Below the pieces are notes generated by a model. That model searched no databases, was not told the origin of the DNA, and was given only the letters and a program-made list of their open reading frames with translations. From Streptomyces sp. NBC_01255 (GTDB lineage Bacteria; Actinomycetota; Actinomycetes; Streptomycetales; Streptomycetaceae): DNA of 64,000 nucleotides. How positions within the stretch are numbered: the first letter of the stretch is position 1; every line of letters begins with the position of its first letter. Where the stretch lies: positions 7,502,001-7,566,000 of the forward strand of contig NZ_CP108474.1 of NCBI RefSeq assembly GCF_036226445.1. Reading direction: 5' to 3'. Shown piece by piece: positions 33,269-41,635 of this stretch. Made by a program: the position numbers and the translations under genes.

Positions 33269-34228
33269 CTAGGGGGCCACGAGGTCCGTGGGGTCGGTGT
33301 TGGCACCGCAGAGGATCACGCAGACCGTCTCGTCGGGCGCCGGGCGGTACCCGGCGTCGAGGGCGTCCGCATCGGGGTGGGCCACGGCGGCGAGGGCGGT
33401 GGCGGCGGCGTGCTCGACGGCGAGCCTGCGGTCGTCCCACAGGGCCTGCCGGGCGCGGATGATCGCGGCGTCGGGGACGAGGACGGAGCGGACGCCGTCC
33501 CGCTGGGCCGCCCGCACGGCGGTGGCGGAGGCGCGCCGGGCGCCGAGGGAGTCGGCGGCGACGGAGTCGACGGTGACGTCGACCGGGCGCCCGGCCTGGA
33601 CGGCGGCGTCGAGGGCGCGGCAGTTCTCGGGTTCGACGGCGACGGTACGGATGCCGTGGTGCCCGGCCGCGGTGGCGACCCCGGCGAAGAGACCGCCGCC
33701 GCCGACCGCGACGACGACGGTGTCGAGACCGGGGACCTGCCGGCGGATCTCGTCGAGCAGGGTGCCCGCGCCGGCGGCGATCAGCGGATGGTCGTACGCG
33801 TGCGAGGCGAGCGCCCCGGTCGTCCGGGCGAACTCCTCGCAGGCGGCGAGGGCCTCGGCGTACTCCGTACCGACCAGGCGGACGTCCGCGCCGTACTGGC
33901 GGAGGCGGGCCACCTTCACCCGGGGCGCGGTGGTCGGCAGGAAGACGGTGGCGGGGACGCCCTGCCGGGCGGCGGCCCAGGCGCAGGCCAGACCGGCGTT
34001 CCCGCCGGAGGCGATCGTGACACCGGCGTCGGGGAGGGTGCCGGCCTCGCGGTGGGCGAGCAGGAAGTTCTGCGCGCCGCGCGCCTTGAACGAGCCGGTG
34101 TGCTGCATCAGCTCCAGCGCGAGATGCACCCCACCGCGCTCCGTCGGCCCGGCGAGGGCGACGGGCCTGACATGGCCGACGACACGGTCGGCGGCGGTCG
34201 TGATGTCGTCGTAGACGAGGGTGTGCAC
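33269..34228 (-). CDS. PLP-dependent threonine/serine dehydratase-like enzyme
   Basis: A 319-residue fold-type II PLP enzyme. The PLP lysine lies in TGSFKARGAQNFL, the phosphate loop is IASGGNAGLA, and the Gly-rich loop VVVAVGGGGLFAG is present. It lacks the C-terminal ACT regulatory domain, so it resembles catabolic Ser/Thr dehydratases or serine racemases. It would deaminate Thr or Ser to 2-oxoacids in the cytoplasm. GTG 34228 directly precedes the family N-terminus and follows GGGAGC. Monocistronic. Confidence 0.85.
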   Translation of the reverse strand: MHTLVYDDITTAADRVVGHVRPVALAGPTERGGVHLALELMQHTGSFKARGAQNFLLAHREAGTLPDAGVTIASGGNAGLACAWAAARQGVPATVFLPTTAPRVKVARLRQYGADVRLVGTEYAEALAACEEFARTTGALASHAYDHPLIAAGAGTLLDEIRRQVPGLDTVVVAVGGGGLFAGVATAAGHHGIRTVAVEPENCRALDAAVQAGRPVDVTVDSVAADSLGARRASATAVRAAQRDGVRSVLVPDAAIIRARQALWDDRRLAVEHAAATALAAVAHPDADALDAGYRPAPDETVCVILCGANTDPTDLVAP

Positions 34229-34525
34229 CTGGGGCTCCCGGGGGTGATCGGCCGGGGCGCTCGGCGACCCCGCTGCACGTCCCCCGAACCTACCGCGACG
34301 CCCCACCGCCCGGCGCACGCCGGGCTCCGGCCAAGGCGGCGGGGCCGGGTCCCGCCGGCCGGGCGGGGCCGGGGTTGTCCCTACGCCCGGACGCGGTCCG
34401 CTGTCACACCCGTGCCACTGGCTTCCAGCCCGTACCGTCACTCCTGTCGCCCCTCGTCACTCGTCACGGTGGATCCGGTCCGTACGGCGAGCGGGTCCCG
34501 GCCCGGCTCGGGCAGCGTGAGCCCC

Positions 34526-35074
34526 ATGAACACCCGCCGAGCGATGGTCGCTCTCCTCGCCGCGCTCCTCACCAGCGGATGCGTGGCCGTCCCCGAGGCC
34601 CCGGCCCCGAGCGCACCTGCCCGGCCCGCCGAGCTCGCCCCCGCCGCCGAACGCCCGCCCGCCGCCCTCCCGGCATGGCCGGAACCCACCCAGGCCCCGC
34701 CCCGGGAGAACCTCGCCGTCACCGAGCCGCGCCCCGGCCGCCCGCCCGCGAAGGCCGCCCCCGCGGAGCGTGCGCCGACCACGGACCGCACGGCCCCGGC
34801 GCCTCCGGCAAGCCCCGTTCGCCGTGCGGCACCGAGGAAGACGCCGGGCGCGACGACGGAGCGGCGCACGCCGAAGCCGGTCGAGAAGCCCGCACGAAGG
34901 ACCGGCCCCGGCCCGAAGCCCCGTCCCTCCGCGGAACAGCCTGCCGCGCGTCCACGTCCACGGCAGCCGGTGACCGGTCAGGCCCCCGAGATGCGCCGGC
35001 TCTGCCGGCAGGCCCAGGAGATCGGCGCCCCGATGGGCGCCGCGGACCTGTGCCGCGGCATGTACGGACGCTGA
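34526..35074 (+). CDS. Pro/Ala/Arg-rich putative lipoprotein
   Basis: A 182-residue protein with a signal peptide and lipobox (ALLTSGC, Cys19 or close to it). A long Pro/Ala/Arg/Lys-rich, probably disordered region follows. The final 35 residues (EMRRLCRQAQEIGAPMGAADLCRGMYGR region) are the only ordered-looking part and contain two Cys. It is probably anchored to the membrane outer face with the short C-terminal domain near the cell wall. I do not recognise a family name. The 297 bp upstream hold no other gene. Confidence 0.7.
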   Translation: MNTRRAMVALLAALLTSGCVAVPEAPAPSAPARPAELAPAAERPPAALPAWPEPTQAPPRENLAVTEPRPGRPPAKAAPAERAPTTDRTAPAPPASPVRRAAPRKTPGATTERRTPKPVEKPARRTGPGPKPRPSAEQPAARPRPRQPVTGQAPEMRRLCRQAQEIGAPMGAADLCRGMYGR

Positions 35075-35202
35075 CCGTGACCTCGCAAGGCGCCGTCCGA
35101 CAGCGGCGTGGCCCCGCCGGCGAACCAGCTGTTGCTCCTCGCCGCCCGCGACGGCGACCTCGCGGTCGTCGCGCTGACGGGGCGACCGTCCACGGGTGCA
35201 CG
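35075..35202 (+). pseudogene. Possible gene remnant between lipoprotein gene and tRNA
   Basis: One frame reads NQLLLLAARDGDLAVVALTG without a start that fits or a domain of useful length. It looks more like coding DNA than spacer and could be a truncated 3' end. Very short, so this may be chance in GC-rich DNA. Confidence 0.2.
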
Positions 35203-35237
35203 CATGAGGCCCGGATCCACAGGATCCGGGCCTCATG
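35203..35237 (-). terminator. Perfect 16-bp hairpin terminator, tRNA-fMet side
   Basis: CATGAGGCCCGGATCC (35203-35218), a 3-nt loop and the exact complement (35222-35237). It lies 10 bp past the 3' end of the leftward tRNA and also past the rightward lipoprotein gene, so it can serve both. There is no clear T-run, as is usual in Streptomyces. Confidence 0.75.
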
Positions 35238-35246
35238 TCACTTCAG

Positions 35247-35320
35247 TAGCGGGGACAGGATTTGAACCTGCGACCTCTGGGTTATGAGCCCAGCGAGCTA
35301 CCGAGCTGCTCCACCCCGCG
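35247..35320 (-). tRNA. tRNA-Met (CAT), initiator type
   Basis: A 74-nt cloverleaf on the minus strand. The acceptor begins CGCGGGG and ends CCCCGCT before discriminator A. The first base pair is a C:T mismatch as expected of an initiator. The anticodon arm is CTGGG-CTCATAA-CCCAG with the three G:C pairs typical of initiator tRNA, and the T arm contains GGTTCAAATCC. CCA is not encoded directly. Confidence 0.92.
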
Positions 35321-35389
35321 TCGGTAGGTACAACACTACGCCACTCACGGCGCCCTCATGACCACGCCGCTTCAGCGCCGACAGGTCGC

Positions 35390-35887
35390 CTAGACGTACG
35401 AGTCGATGCCGATCGAGTAACCGGCTCCGGTGGTGAGGTCGGGGCGGCTTCCGTGACCGTCCTCCGCAAGGTGCTCGGCAGTGAGGAATTCGACCCGCAG
35501 GACCATGTCCTCTCTGACGAAGCTCAGGTCGTCGACGGGCCAGGCCTCGGGGTCCTGCTTCCATCCGTCCCGTACCGCCGCCTCCCGGTAGTGTGCGGCC
35601 ACTTCGGCCTGCGTACCGGGGAAGGCGTACGTCCGGTTGGCGTACACCACGACATCGCCGCTGTCCGCCCAGCAGCCGGCGTCGACCTCCTCGAAACCCC
35701 GGGCGACGGTGGCCCCTGCGGGCCGGGAGTCGAGGACGCCGAGCGCCGCCAGCTCCTTCACCCTGGCGTCGGTCCCCTCGCAGTCCCTGGCGAGCTCCAT
35801 CAACGTGCAGCCGGTGAGCGTTCCGGCGGCGAGCACGGTCGACAGGAGCAGGGATATCGGGCGGGTGATGCCTGTCCGCAAAGGCAA
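35390..35887 (-). CDS. Small secreted lipoprotein, unknown function
   Basis: A 165-residue protein with a signal peptide ending in lipobox TLTGC (Cys about 27). The mature part has about 138 residues, mixed alpha/beta, with DCEGTDARVKELAALG, a pair of further Cys and VVVYANRTYAFPGTQAEVAAHYREAA. It looks like other Streptomyces lipoproteins of unknown role. TTG 35887 is chosen since GGAGCTCTC precedes it and the signal peptide starts there. Divergent from the repeat-protein gene at 36051. Confidence 0.7.
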   Translation of the reverse strand: MPLRTGITRPISLLLSTVLAAGTLTGCTLMELARDCEGTDARVKELAALGVLDSRPAGATVARGFEEVDAGCWADSGDVVVYANRTYAFPGTQAEVAAHYREAAVRDGWKQDPEAWPVDDLSFVREDMVLRVEFLTAEHLAEDGHGSRPDLTTGAGYSIGIDSYV

Positions 35888-36050
35888 GAGAGCTCCAACG
35901 TGAAGGCCGGGGTGGAGGGAGGAGAGGTCCGCCGCACAAGATAGTCGCCGTGCGCGCCGCCACCGCCGGGTGCTCCTCGATCGCATGCGGAGCCGGACTC
36001 GGCCGCCACACGGCCCCGGCCCGGGTGACAGGCGGTGGCAGGATGGCGCG

Positions 36051-37565
36051 GTGTCCGATTCTCTCCATGCGCTGTGGCTGCGTGGCATCGCCTTCAACCC
36101 GGCGGCGCCCTCCGACGTACTGATACGTCTGATGGATCGAGTGACAGGTGAGACCGGCCCGCTGATGTGCGAGGGTCGTGACCTGCCCGACGCCGTCATC
36201 GACGCGGCCCTGCGCCATCCGGCCAGAGTGATCCGCCGCGCGCTCGCCCGTAACCGGTACGTCGACCCGGTGCGGCTCGCCCCCTTGGCCTCGGACCCGT
36301 CGGGGATCGTCCGCTGGTGGCTCGCCGGCGGCCCCCGTCCTCGTCCTCGATGGGTCCGGCCGCTTCCGGACGACATCCTCGTCACCCTCCTGACCGCCCA
36401 GGACGGGGGCGAGGACGGCATGCTCACCGCGAACGAGATCATCGAGGGGCTCGACTGGTCCCGGCAGATCCCGCTGTCCTTCCACCGCTCCATGGCCGGC
36501 CACGAGCACCCCGAACTCCGGATACGGGCCACCTGGAGGTGGCAGTCGCTCACTCCGGCGCAGCGGGCGGGGCTGCTGGACGATCCAGACTCCGCGGTCC
36601 GTGAGGCGGCGGAGAACAAGAGCTGGGAGCTGGACCCGGAACGGGTGGAGGCCGAGCTGCCGTCCATCGGTTCGCTCAGCAGGGGATTCGTGTTCGGCAC
36701 GTGCGCCTTGTCCCCCACGCTCGTCGAGCAGTGCTTCGCGGACGGCACGGTGCACCCCCTGACCTGGAACCCCCACACCCCGGCCTACGCCGTCGCGCGG
36801 CTCGCCCGCCACCCCGATGCGGAGGTCCGCGCGTGGGTCGCCGCCCGGCCCGGCCTGGGACCGGACCTGGTCGCCGAGCTCAGCGAAGACCCGGACGAGA
36901 AGGTGCGGATACGGGCACGACTCCACCCCTTCCCCCGTACCTGGGCCGAGTACGGGACGATCCGCAAAGCCATCGGGCACGGTCCGGACTGCACCTGCCC
37001 GATCACCGAGCTCGACACCGAGCCCGGCACCGAGCCGTCACCCCATTGGTTCGCCGCCTGCGCGGCGTCCGGGGAACCGGTACTCCGCCGGGTTGCGGCG
37101 AGCTGGCCCGGCCTGCCCGCAGAACTCGTCGCGACACTCGCGCAGGACGACGACGAGGAGGTACGGATCCGGCTGGCCTGCCACCACCCCCTGGCTCCGC
37201 CACGCCTCCTCCTGGACGTCTTCGTCACCCGCCCGGCCCACCGTCCGCACCTGCTGACCCTGCCCGCGTTCCCCCGCACCGGCACGACCCACCTCATCGG
37301 CCACCCGGATGCGCAGGTGCGCGCCCTGGCCGCAGCCGATCCCACCCTGCCCGACCCTCCGGTGGACGACCCCGACACGTCGGTGTGCCGGGCAGCCGCC
37401 GCCAACCCGAGCCTGACACCGGAAGTCCTGGAGGCCCTCCTCGCCGACCCCCGCACCGCAGAGGGCGCCGCGGCCAACCCGTCCCTCCCCGTCCCCCGCA
37501 TGCGCGCACTCCTCGACCGCTGCCTGAACGGCGCCGCCACCCCGCCGCCGGCGGCCCGACCCTGA
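36051..37565 (+). CDS. HEAT/LRV-type repeat protein, unknown function
   Basis: A 504-residue protein made of repeated short helical units of the form ARHPDAEVRAWVAARPGL, LSEDPDEKVRIRARLH, LAQDDDEEVRIRLACHH, which resemble leucine-rich variant (LRV) or HEAT repeats. One Cys pair (DCTCP) sits in the middle. No enzyme motif, signal peptide or membrane helix is seen. Such proteins are common in Streptomyces and probably act as protein-binding scaffolds. GTG 36051 has AGGA 8 nt upstream. Confidence 0.75.
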   Translation: MSDSLHALWLRGIAFNPAAPSDVLIRLMDRVTGETGPLMCEGRDLPDAVIDAALRHPARVIRRALARNRYVDPVRLAPLASDPSGIVRWWLAGGPRPRPRWVRPLPDDILVTLLTAQDGGEDGMLTANEIIEGLDWSRQIPLSFHRSMAGHEHPELRIRATWRWQSLTPAQRAGLLDDPDSAVREAAENKSWELDPERVEAELPSIGSLSRGFVFGTCALSPTLVEQCFADGTVHPLTWNPHTPAYAVARLARHPDAEVRAWVAARPGLGPDLVAELSEDPDEKVRIRARLHPFPRTWAEYGTIRKAIGHGPDCTCPITELDTEPGTEPSPHWFAACAASGEPVLRRVAASWPGLPAELVATLAQDDDEEVRIRLACHHPLAPPRLLLDVFVTRPAHRPHLLTLPAFPRTGTTHLIGHPDAQVRALAAADPTLPDPPVDDPDTSVCRAAAANPSLTPEVLEALLADPRTAEGAAANPSLPVPRMRALLDRCLNGAATPPPAARP

Positions 37566-37589
37566 GAGGGCAGGTTCGTGGACCGTGTA

Positions 37590-37645
37590 GGCCAATGGCC
37601 GCCTCTGGTCACTTGACCGTCCGTGGGGGTGGGCCATTGGCCCAC
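37590..37645. promoter_or_regulatory. Paired inverted copies of GGCCAATGGCC upstream of the FUSC gene
   Basis: GGCCAATGGCC (37590-37600) recurs as its complement at 37632-37642. The second copy is itself inside a near-perfect palindrome, GTGGGCCA-T-TGGCCCAC (37629-37645). The pair could bind a dimeric repressor or form a hairpin that ends the upstream gene. Confidence 0.5.
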
Positions 37646-37660
37646 ACGTTCGTGCGCCTG

Positions 37661-37691
37661 TTGAGCCGATGTACCCCTTGGGGTCTATTCT
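37661..37691 (+). promoter_or_regulatory. Candidate promoter of the FUSC gene
   Basis: TTGAGC (37661-37666) and TATTCT (37686-37691) are separated by 19 bp, a bit long for a vegetative promoter. A small palindrome, ACCCCTTGGGGT, fills the spacer. The operator-like pair lies directly upstream. Confidence 0.45.
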
Positions 37692-37802
37692 TGTAGGCAT
37701 CACACACCTTCGGCGCCGCGCAGCGCCGTCCGGCGACGAGGCCGGACCGGCCCGCGGTGCCTTCGTCGTGTCCGAGCCCCCACCACCCCCGGGGAGCCTC
37801 GC

Positions 37803-39353
37803 GTGCGGCGAGGATCAGGAACAAGGGGGGCGGGATTGGCCGCCGTGCAGAAGTACTTCATGGCCCCGGATCCGGGGCTCGTCCGGCTCAGGGTCTCTCT
37901 CCGTGCCGTTCTCGGCATCGCGCTCGCGGTCGCCCTGGCCGAACTCCTCGGCTTCTCGCTCACCGCCTCCATCACGGCCGGTCTCGCCGCGCTCCTCGCG
38001 CTCTTCACCGTGGGTGACCCCACTGTGCGGCGCCAGGCCGTCACCACCGCCCTGCTGCCGGCCGTCGGCTTCCCCGTCCTCGCGCTCGCGACCCTTCTCC
38101 ACGACGCGCCGCTCCTCCGGGACGCGGCCTGGCTGCTCGTGGTGTTCGCCGGCGTCTACGCCCGCCGCTGGGGGCCCCGCGGGCACGCGCTCGGCATTTT
38201 CGCCTTCATGCAGTTCTTCGTGACGCAGTTCCTGCACGCGCTCCCCGCCCAGCTCCCCGAGCTGTACGCGGCCACCGGCGTCGCGTTGGGTGCGGCGGCA
38301 GTCGTCCGCTTCCTGGTCTGGCCCATCGAGCGGCGCGTCCCGCCGCCGGCCGTGCCCGCCGCGCTTCCGGGCAGGGGGCTCGCCCGCGCGACCACGCGGC
38401 AGGCGGTCCAGGTCGCCGTGGCCTCCGGCGTGGCCCTAGTCGTGGGCCAGTTCCTCTCGGAGGAGCGCTGGTACTGGGCTGTCGGCACCGTCTGGTGGAT
38501 CTTCGTCAACACCGCCTCGCGCGGCGAGACACTCGTCCGCGGCTTCCGCCGCGTCCTCGGCACCGTCACCGGCATCGCGGGCGGATTCCTCGTGGCCATC
38601 CCGCTGGGCGGTGCGCCCGCGGCCACGGCCGTCCTGGTCGCCGGGTGCGTCTTCGGGATCTTCTACACCGCCGCGGTCTCGTACAGCTGGATGATCCTCG
38701 CCGTCACCGTGATGGCGAGCCTCCTGTACGGGCTGCTGGGGGTGCTGGACGGCTCGCTGCTCCTCCTGCGTGTGGCGGAGACGGGTGTCGGGGCGGTGTG
38801 CGCCGGTCTCGCCGTGACCCTGGTCCTTCCGGTGCGGACCCACACGACGAACGACGCGTGGATCCAGCGAGCGCTGCTGTGCGTGCGGTCGGCCACGTCC
38901 GCGTCGGTCCGTCGCCTCGCCGGCGAGGAGACCGCGGACCCCACGCCGCACGCCGCCGAGCTGGAGTCCCTGCTCGGCCGTGTGCGGCTGTCCCTGGCCC
39001 CCCTCGTGCATCCCCTGAATCCGCTCCTGGCCAGGAAGCAGCGAGCGCGTCGGGTCCTCGCGCTGCTCGACGAAGCCGCAGGGGAGGTCCGAGGGCTGGT
39101 CGACGTGGCCGCCGACCCGGATGCCAGTCACGACGCCCGCCTGGCCGCGGCCTGCTGGCGGGTCGAGGCCGCCGTGGAGGCCCTCACCTCTCGCAGCGGG
39201 GCCGTGGTGGCGACGGATCCGCACCTCCGGGCCGAAGGCGAGGTTCACGTGGGTGTGCCTGCCCTGGTGCACGCGCGCGGGCTCGCTCGCGTCCTCACGG
39301 AGCTGGATGCTCCGTTGCGGACCCAGCCGAGCGCCTGGATGGCCCGTTCCTGA
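37803..39353 (+). CDS. FUSC-family membrane protein (aromatic-acid-exporter-like)
   Basis: A 516-residue protein with two blocks of membrane helices (about residues 30-175 and 205-340) and a C-terminal cytoplasmic helical domain. The second block contains RWYWAVGTVWWIFVNTASRGETLVRGFRRVLGTVTG (given in parts, about 220-260), the hallmark of the FUSC/ArAE superfamily of fusaric-acid and p-hydroxybenzoate efflux proteins. Export of small aromatic acids is possible but not shown. GTG 37803 has GGGGAG 6 nt upstream; TTG 37836 with AAGGGGGG is an alternative. Monocistronic. Confidence 0.78.
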   Translation: MRRGSGTRGAGLAAVQKYFMAPDPGLVRLRVSLRAVLGIALAVALAELLGFSLTASITAGLAALLALFTVGDPTVRRQAVTTALLPAVGFPVLALATLLHDAPLLRDAAWLLVVFAGVYARRWGPRGHALGIFAFMQFFVTQFLHALPAQLPELYAATGVALGAAAVVRFLVWPIERRVPPPAVPAALPGRGLARATTRQAVQVAVASGVALVVGQFLSEERWYWAVGTVWWIFVNTASRGETLVRGFRRVLGTVTGIAGGFLVAIPLGGAPAATAVLVAGCVFGIFYTAAVSYSWMILAVTVMASLLYGLLGVLDGSLLLLRVAETGVGAVCAGLAVTLVLPVRTHTTNDAWIQRALLCVRSATSASVRRLAGEETADPTPHAAELESLLGRVRLSLAPLVHPLNPLLARKQRARRVLALLDEAAGEVRGLVDVAADPDASHDARLAAACWRVEAAVEALTSRSGAVVATDPHLRAEGEVHVGVPALVHARGLARVLTELDAPLRTQPSAWMARS

Positions 39354-39369
39354 AACCACCCCGGGGAGG

Positions 39370-39383
39370 TTGGTCTAGACCGC
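39370..39383. promoter_or_regulatory. DasR-type (dre) operator candidate
   Basis: TTGGTCTAGACCGC contains the palindrome GGTCTAGACC, the core of the dre site (about ACTGGTCTAGACCACT) bound by the GlcNAc regulator DasR in streptomycetes. It lies 64 bp upstream of the lactonase-like gene. A short inverted repeat (39398-39418) follows in the leader. A GlcNAc-kinase-like gene lies 2.3 kb away. Confidence 0.6.
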
Positions 39384-39446
39384 CTGCTACCGTCGGCCGG
39401 ACGACGGCCGGTCGTCCGTGACCGGCCCCGCGACAGGGGAGGCGCC

Positions 39447-40502
39447 ATGGGCGACACAGAGGCGGTACGGGGCCGGAGCGCGCCGCGGGCGTACATCGGG
39501 TCCTTCACCTCGGCGGGCGGCCTCGGCGTCCTCGTCGCCGACGTCGACGCGGTGACGGGCGCGCTGACCGTCACCGGCGCCAGCGACGCCGTCGCCGACC
39601 CCACCTTCCTCGCCCTCGCCGGCCCCGTGCTCCACGCGGTCTCCGAGACCGAGCCGGGCGCCGTCGCCGCCTTCGACGTCACCGGCCCCGTACCCCGGCC
39701 GCTCGGCGAACCCGTCCCCGTCGACGGCGCGAGCCCCACCCATCTCGCCCACGCCGCCGGCCACCTCCTCACGGCCAACTACACCTCCGGCAGCGTCACC
39801 GTCCTGCCGCTGGCCCCGGACGGCACTCCCCGCCCCGCCAGGGACGTCCTGCGGCACGAGGGCCGTGGCAGCGTCCCCGGCCGTCAGAGCGGCCCCCACG
39901 CCCACCAGGTGCTCCCCGACCCCTCCGGCCGCTGGGTCGTCAGCGTGGACCTCGGCACCGACTCCGTACGGATCTGTGCCCTCGACCCCGCGACCGGCGC
40001 GCTCACCCTCCACCACGAGACCGCGCTGCGCCCCGGCACCGGACCGCGCCACCTCGCGTTCCACCCGGCGGGCACCCACGCCTATGTCCTGAACGAGCTG
40101 GAGCCCACCCTCACCGTCTGCCGCTGGGACGCCGCGGCGGGCGTCCTCGAACCGCTCGGCGAGACCCCCGTCGTCCCCGAGGGCACCACGGGCCCCAGCT
40201 ACCCGTCCGAGGTCGTCGCGTCCCCCGACGGCCGCTTCCTGTGGGCCGCCGTCCGCGGCGACGACACCCTCGCCGTCCTCGCTCTCGACCCCGACGGCGC
40301 GAAGGCCGCCCTGGTCGCCACCGTGCCCTGCGGAGGCGCCTGGCCCCGTGATCTGACCCTCGACCCCTCCGGGCGGCGGCTGTACGCGGCCAACGAGCGC
40401 TCCGGTGACGTCACCTGGTTCGACGTCGACCCGGAGACCGGCGTACCGGTCCGAGCGGGCGCCATCGAGGCCCCGGCGGCCTCCTGCGTCGTCTTCGGCT
40501 GA
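39447..40502 (+). CDS. Lactonase-family seven-bladed propeller (6-phosphogluconolactonase-like)
   Basis: A 351-residue protein of the YbhE/YkgB propeller lactonase family. It starts RAYIGSFTSAGGLGVLVADVD and has repeated blade motifs such as GPHAHQVLPDPSGRWVVSVDLG, GTGPRHLAFHPAGTHAYVLNEL and WPRDLTLDPSGRRLYAANERSGD. E. coli Pgl of this fold hydrolyses 6-phosphogluconolactone; other members act on other sugar lactones. It has no signal peptide. ATG 39447 has GGGGAGG upstream. The DasR-type site upstream suggests regulation by aminosugar state. Confidence 0.83.
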   Translation: MGDTEAVRGRSAPRAYIGSFTSAGGLGVLVADVDAVTGALTVTGASDAVADPTFLALAGPVLHAVSETEPGAVAAFDVTGPVPRPLGEPVPVDGASPTHLAHAAGHLLTANYTSGSVTVLPLAPDGTPRPARDVLRHEGRGSVPGRQSGPHAHQVLPDPSGRWVVSVDLGTDSVRICALDPATGALTLHHETALRPGTGPRHLAFHPAGTHAYVLNELEPTLTVCRWDAAAGVLEPLGETPVVPEGTTGPSYPSEVVASPDGRFLWAAVRGDDTLAVLALDPDGAKAALVATVPCGGAWPRDLTLDPSGRRLYAANERSGDVTWFDVDPETGVPVRAGAIEAPAASCVVFG

Positions 40503-40552
40503 GCCGTACGCGAGCCTGCGGCCAGGCCGCTCGCGAGCCCGCAGTACGTGAA

Positions 40553-40591
40553 AAAGGGCCCGTACCGGATGTTTCACGGTGCGGGCCCTTT
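40553..40591. terminator. Bidirectional hairpin terminator
   Basis: AAAGGGCCCGTACCG (40553-40567) pairs with 40577-40591 with a single G:T wobble and a 9-nt loop. A-tract upstream and T-tract downstream make it work in both directions, between the rightward lactonase gene and the leftward CbiX-like gene. Confidence 0.85.
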
Positions 40592-40607
40592 CTCCTCGTG
40601 CTGCGCC

Positions 40608-41531
40608 TCAGAGCGACGGCGGGCCCTGCGGCTGCTGCGGCGGGATCCCCAGCGCCGAGGCGTACTGCGAGAGCACCAGCTTGCCGATCGCCGGGTAGGC
40701 CCCCAGCGGCTCGGCGGCGGCGCACCCGGCCTCCTTCGAGGCCTCGTCGAGCAGACCCTCGGCCAGCTCCGGGCCGATCAGGTACGGCGCGAGGGCCAGC
40801 TGGGCCGAACCCGAGCCGCGCAGCTGCTCGGCGATGGAGGCGATCGAACCCTCCTGGTCGAGCGCGGCGGCCATCACCGGCACCGCGAGGCGCGCGGCGA
40901 GCAGCATTCCGGTGATCCCGGCGGCCTGCACGGCCTCCTCGCCGCCGACCGTGGCCAGGATGATGCCGTCGGCGGCCGTCGCCACCGTGAACAGCCGGGC
41001 GCGGTCGGCACGGGCGAGCCCCGCCTCGGACAGCCGCACGTGCAGCGCCTCGGCGAGCAGCGGGTGCGGACCGAGGACCTCGGTCAGCTCGGCGGTGTTG
41101 CCGCTGTCCATGACGGCCTGGCGCACCTGGCGCATCAGGGCGCTGTCCGGGCCCGCGAGCAGCGGGACCACGACCGCGGCGGGACCGGCCGGGGCGGCGA
41201 CCTCACGGCCGGCGGCCACGGCCAGCTGGTACCGCTGGGTGCGGAGCGCGTCCACGGCCGTGAGCACGGTCGCGAGCGCGGGGTACTCGGTGTCGTCGCC
41301 GTCCAGGAAACCGATCACGGCCTCCAGGCCGGGCAGCTCCGAGCGGGCGATGCTCACGACCTCTTCGGCCAGCGAGCGTATGGCGGCCGACGGCGCACCG
41401 GGAACGGCGAGAACCAGCGCGGGAGCGCCCTCGGGCGCCGCCGCGGGTTCGGGGCGGCGGTGACGCCCGGACTGGCGGGGTCGAGGCATTCGTACAGGCA
41501 GGCCGGAAGCAGGCCCAGTGGGGGAGCTCAT
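40608..41531 (-). CDS. CbiX/sirohydrochlorin-chelatase-like protein, degenerate active site
   Basis: A 307-residue protein with two chelatase-like halves and the typical end GPELAEGLLDEASKEAG..EPLGAYPAIGKLVLSQY. The N-terminal metal-binding motif, which normally reads Gly-His-Gly after the first strand, is replaced by Ala-Val-Pro-Gly (ALVLAVPGAPSAAIRSLAEEVV), so a key His is missing. It may no longer insert metal. No sirohaem or cobalamin gene is adjacent. On the minus strand a TAGCAT-like -10 lies 8 nt before the ATG, so a leaderless transcript is possible. Confidence 0.72.
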   Translation of the reverse strand: MSSPTGPASGLPVRMPRPRQSGRHRRPEPAAAPEGAPALVLAVPGAPSAAIRSLAEEVVSIARSELPGLEAVIGFLDGDDTEYPALATVLTAVDALRTQRYQLAVAAGREVAAPAGPAAVVVPLLAGPDSALMRQVRQAVMDSGNTAELTEVLGPHPLLAEALHVRLSEAGLARADRARLFTVATAADGIILATVGGEEAVQAAGITGMLLAARLAVPVMAAALDQEGSIASIAEQLRGSGSAQLALAPYLIGPELAEGLLDEASKEAGCAAAEPLGAYPAIGKLVLSQYASALGIPPQQPQGPPSL

Positions 41532-41635
41532 GGCGCCGCATGCTACTGGTTTCGTCGGCCACGCTGTTCGGTGAGGTGCGATCGCGCGCCGTCTGTCCCC
41601 CTATGTCCGGTCTCTGTGTCCGCTCCCGGCCGGAT

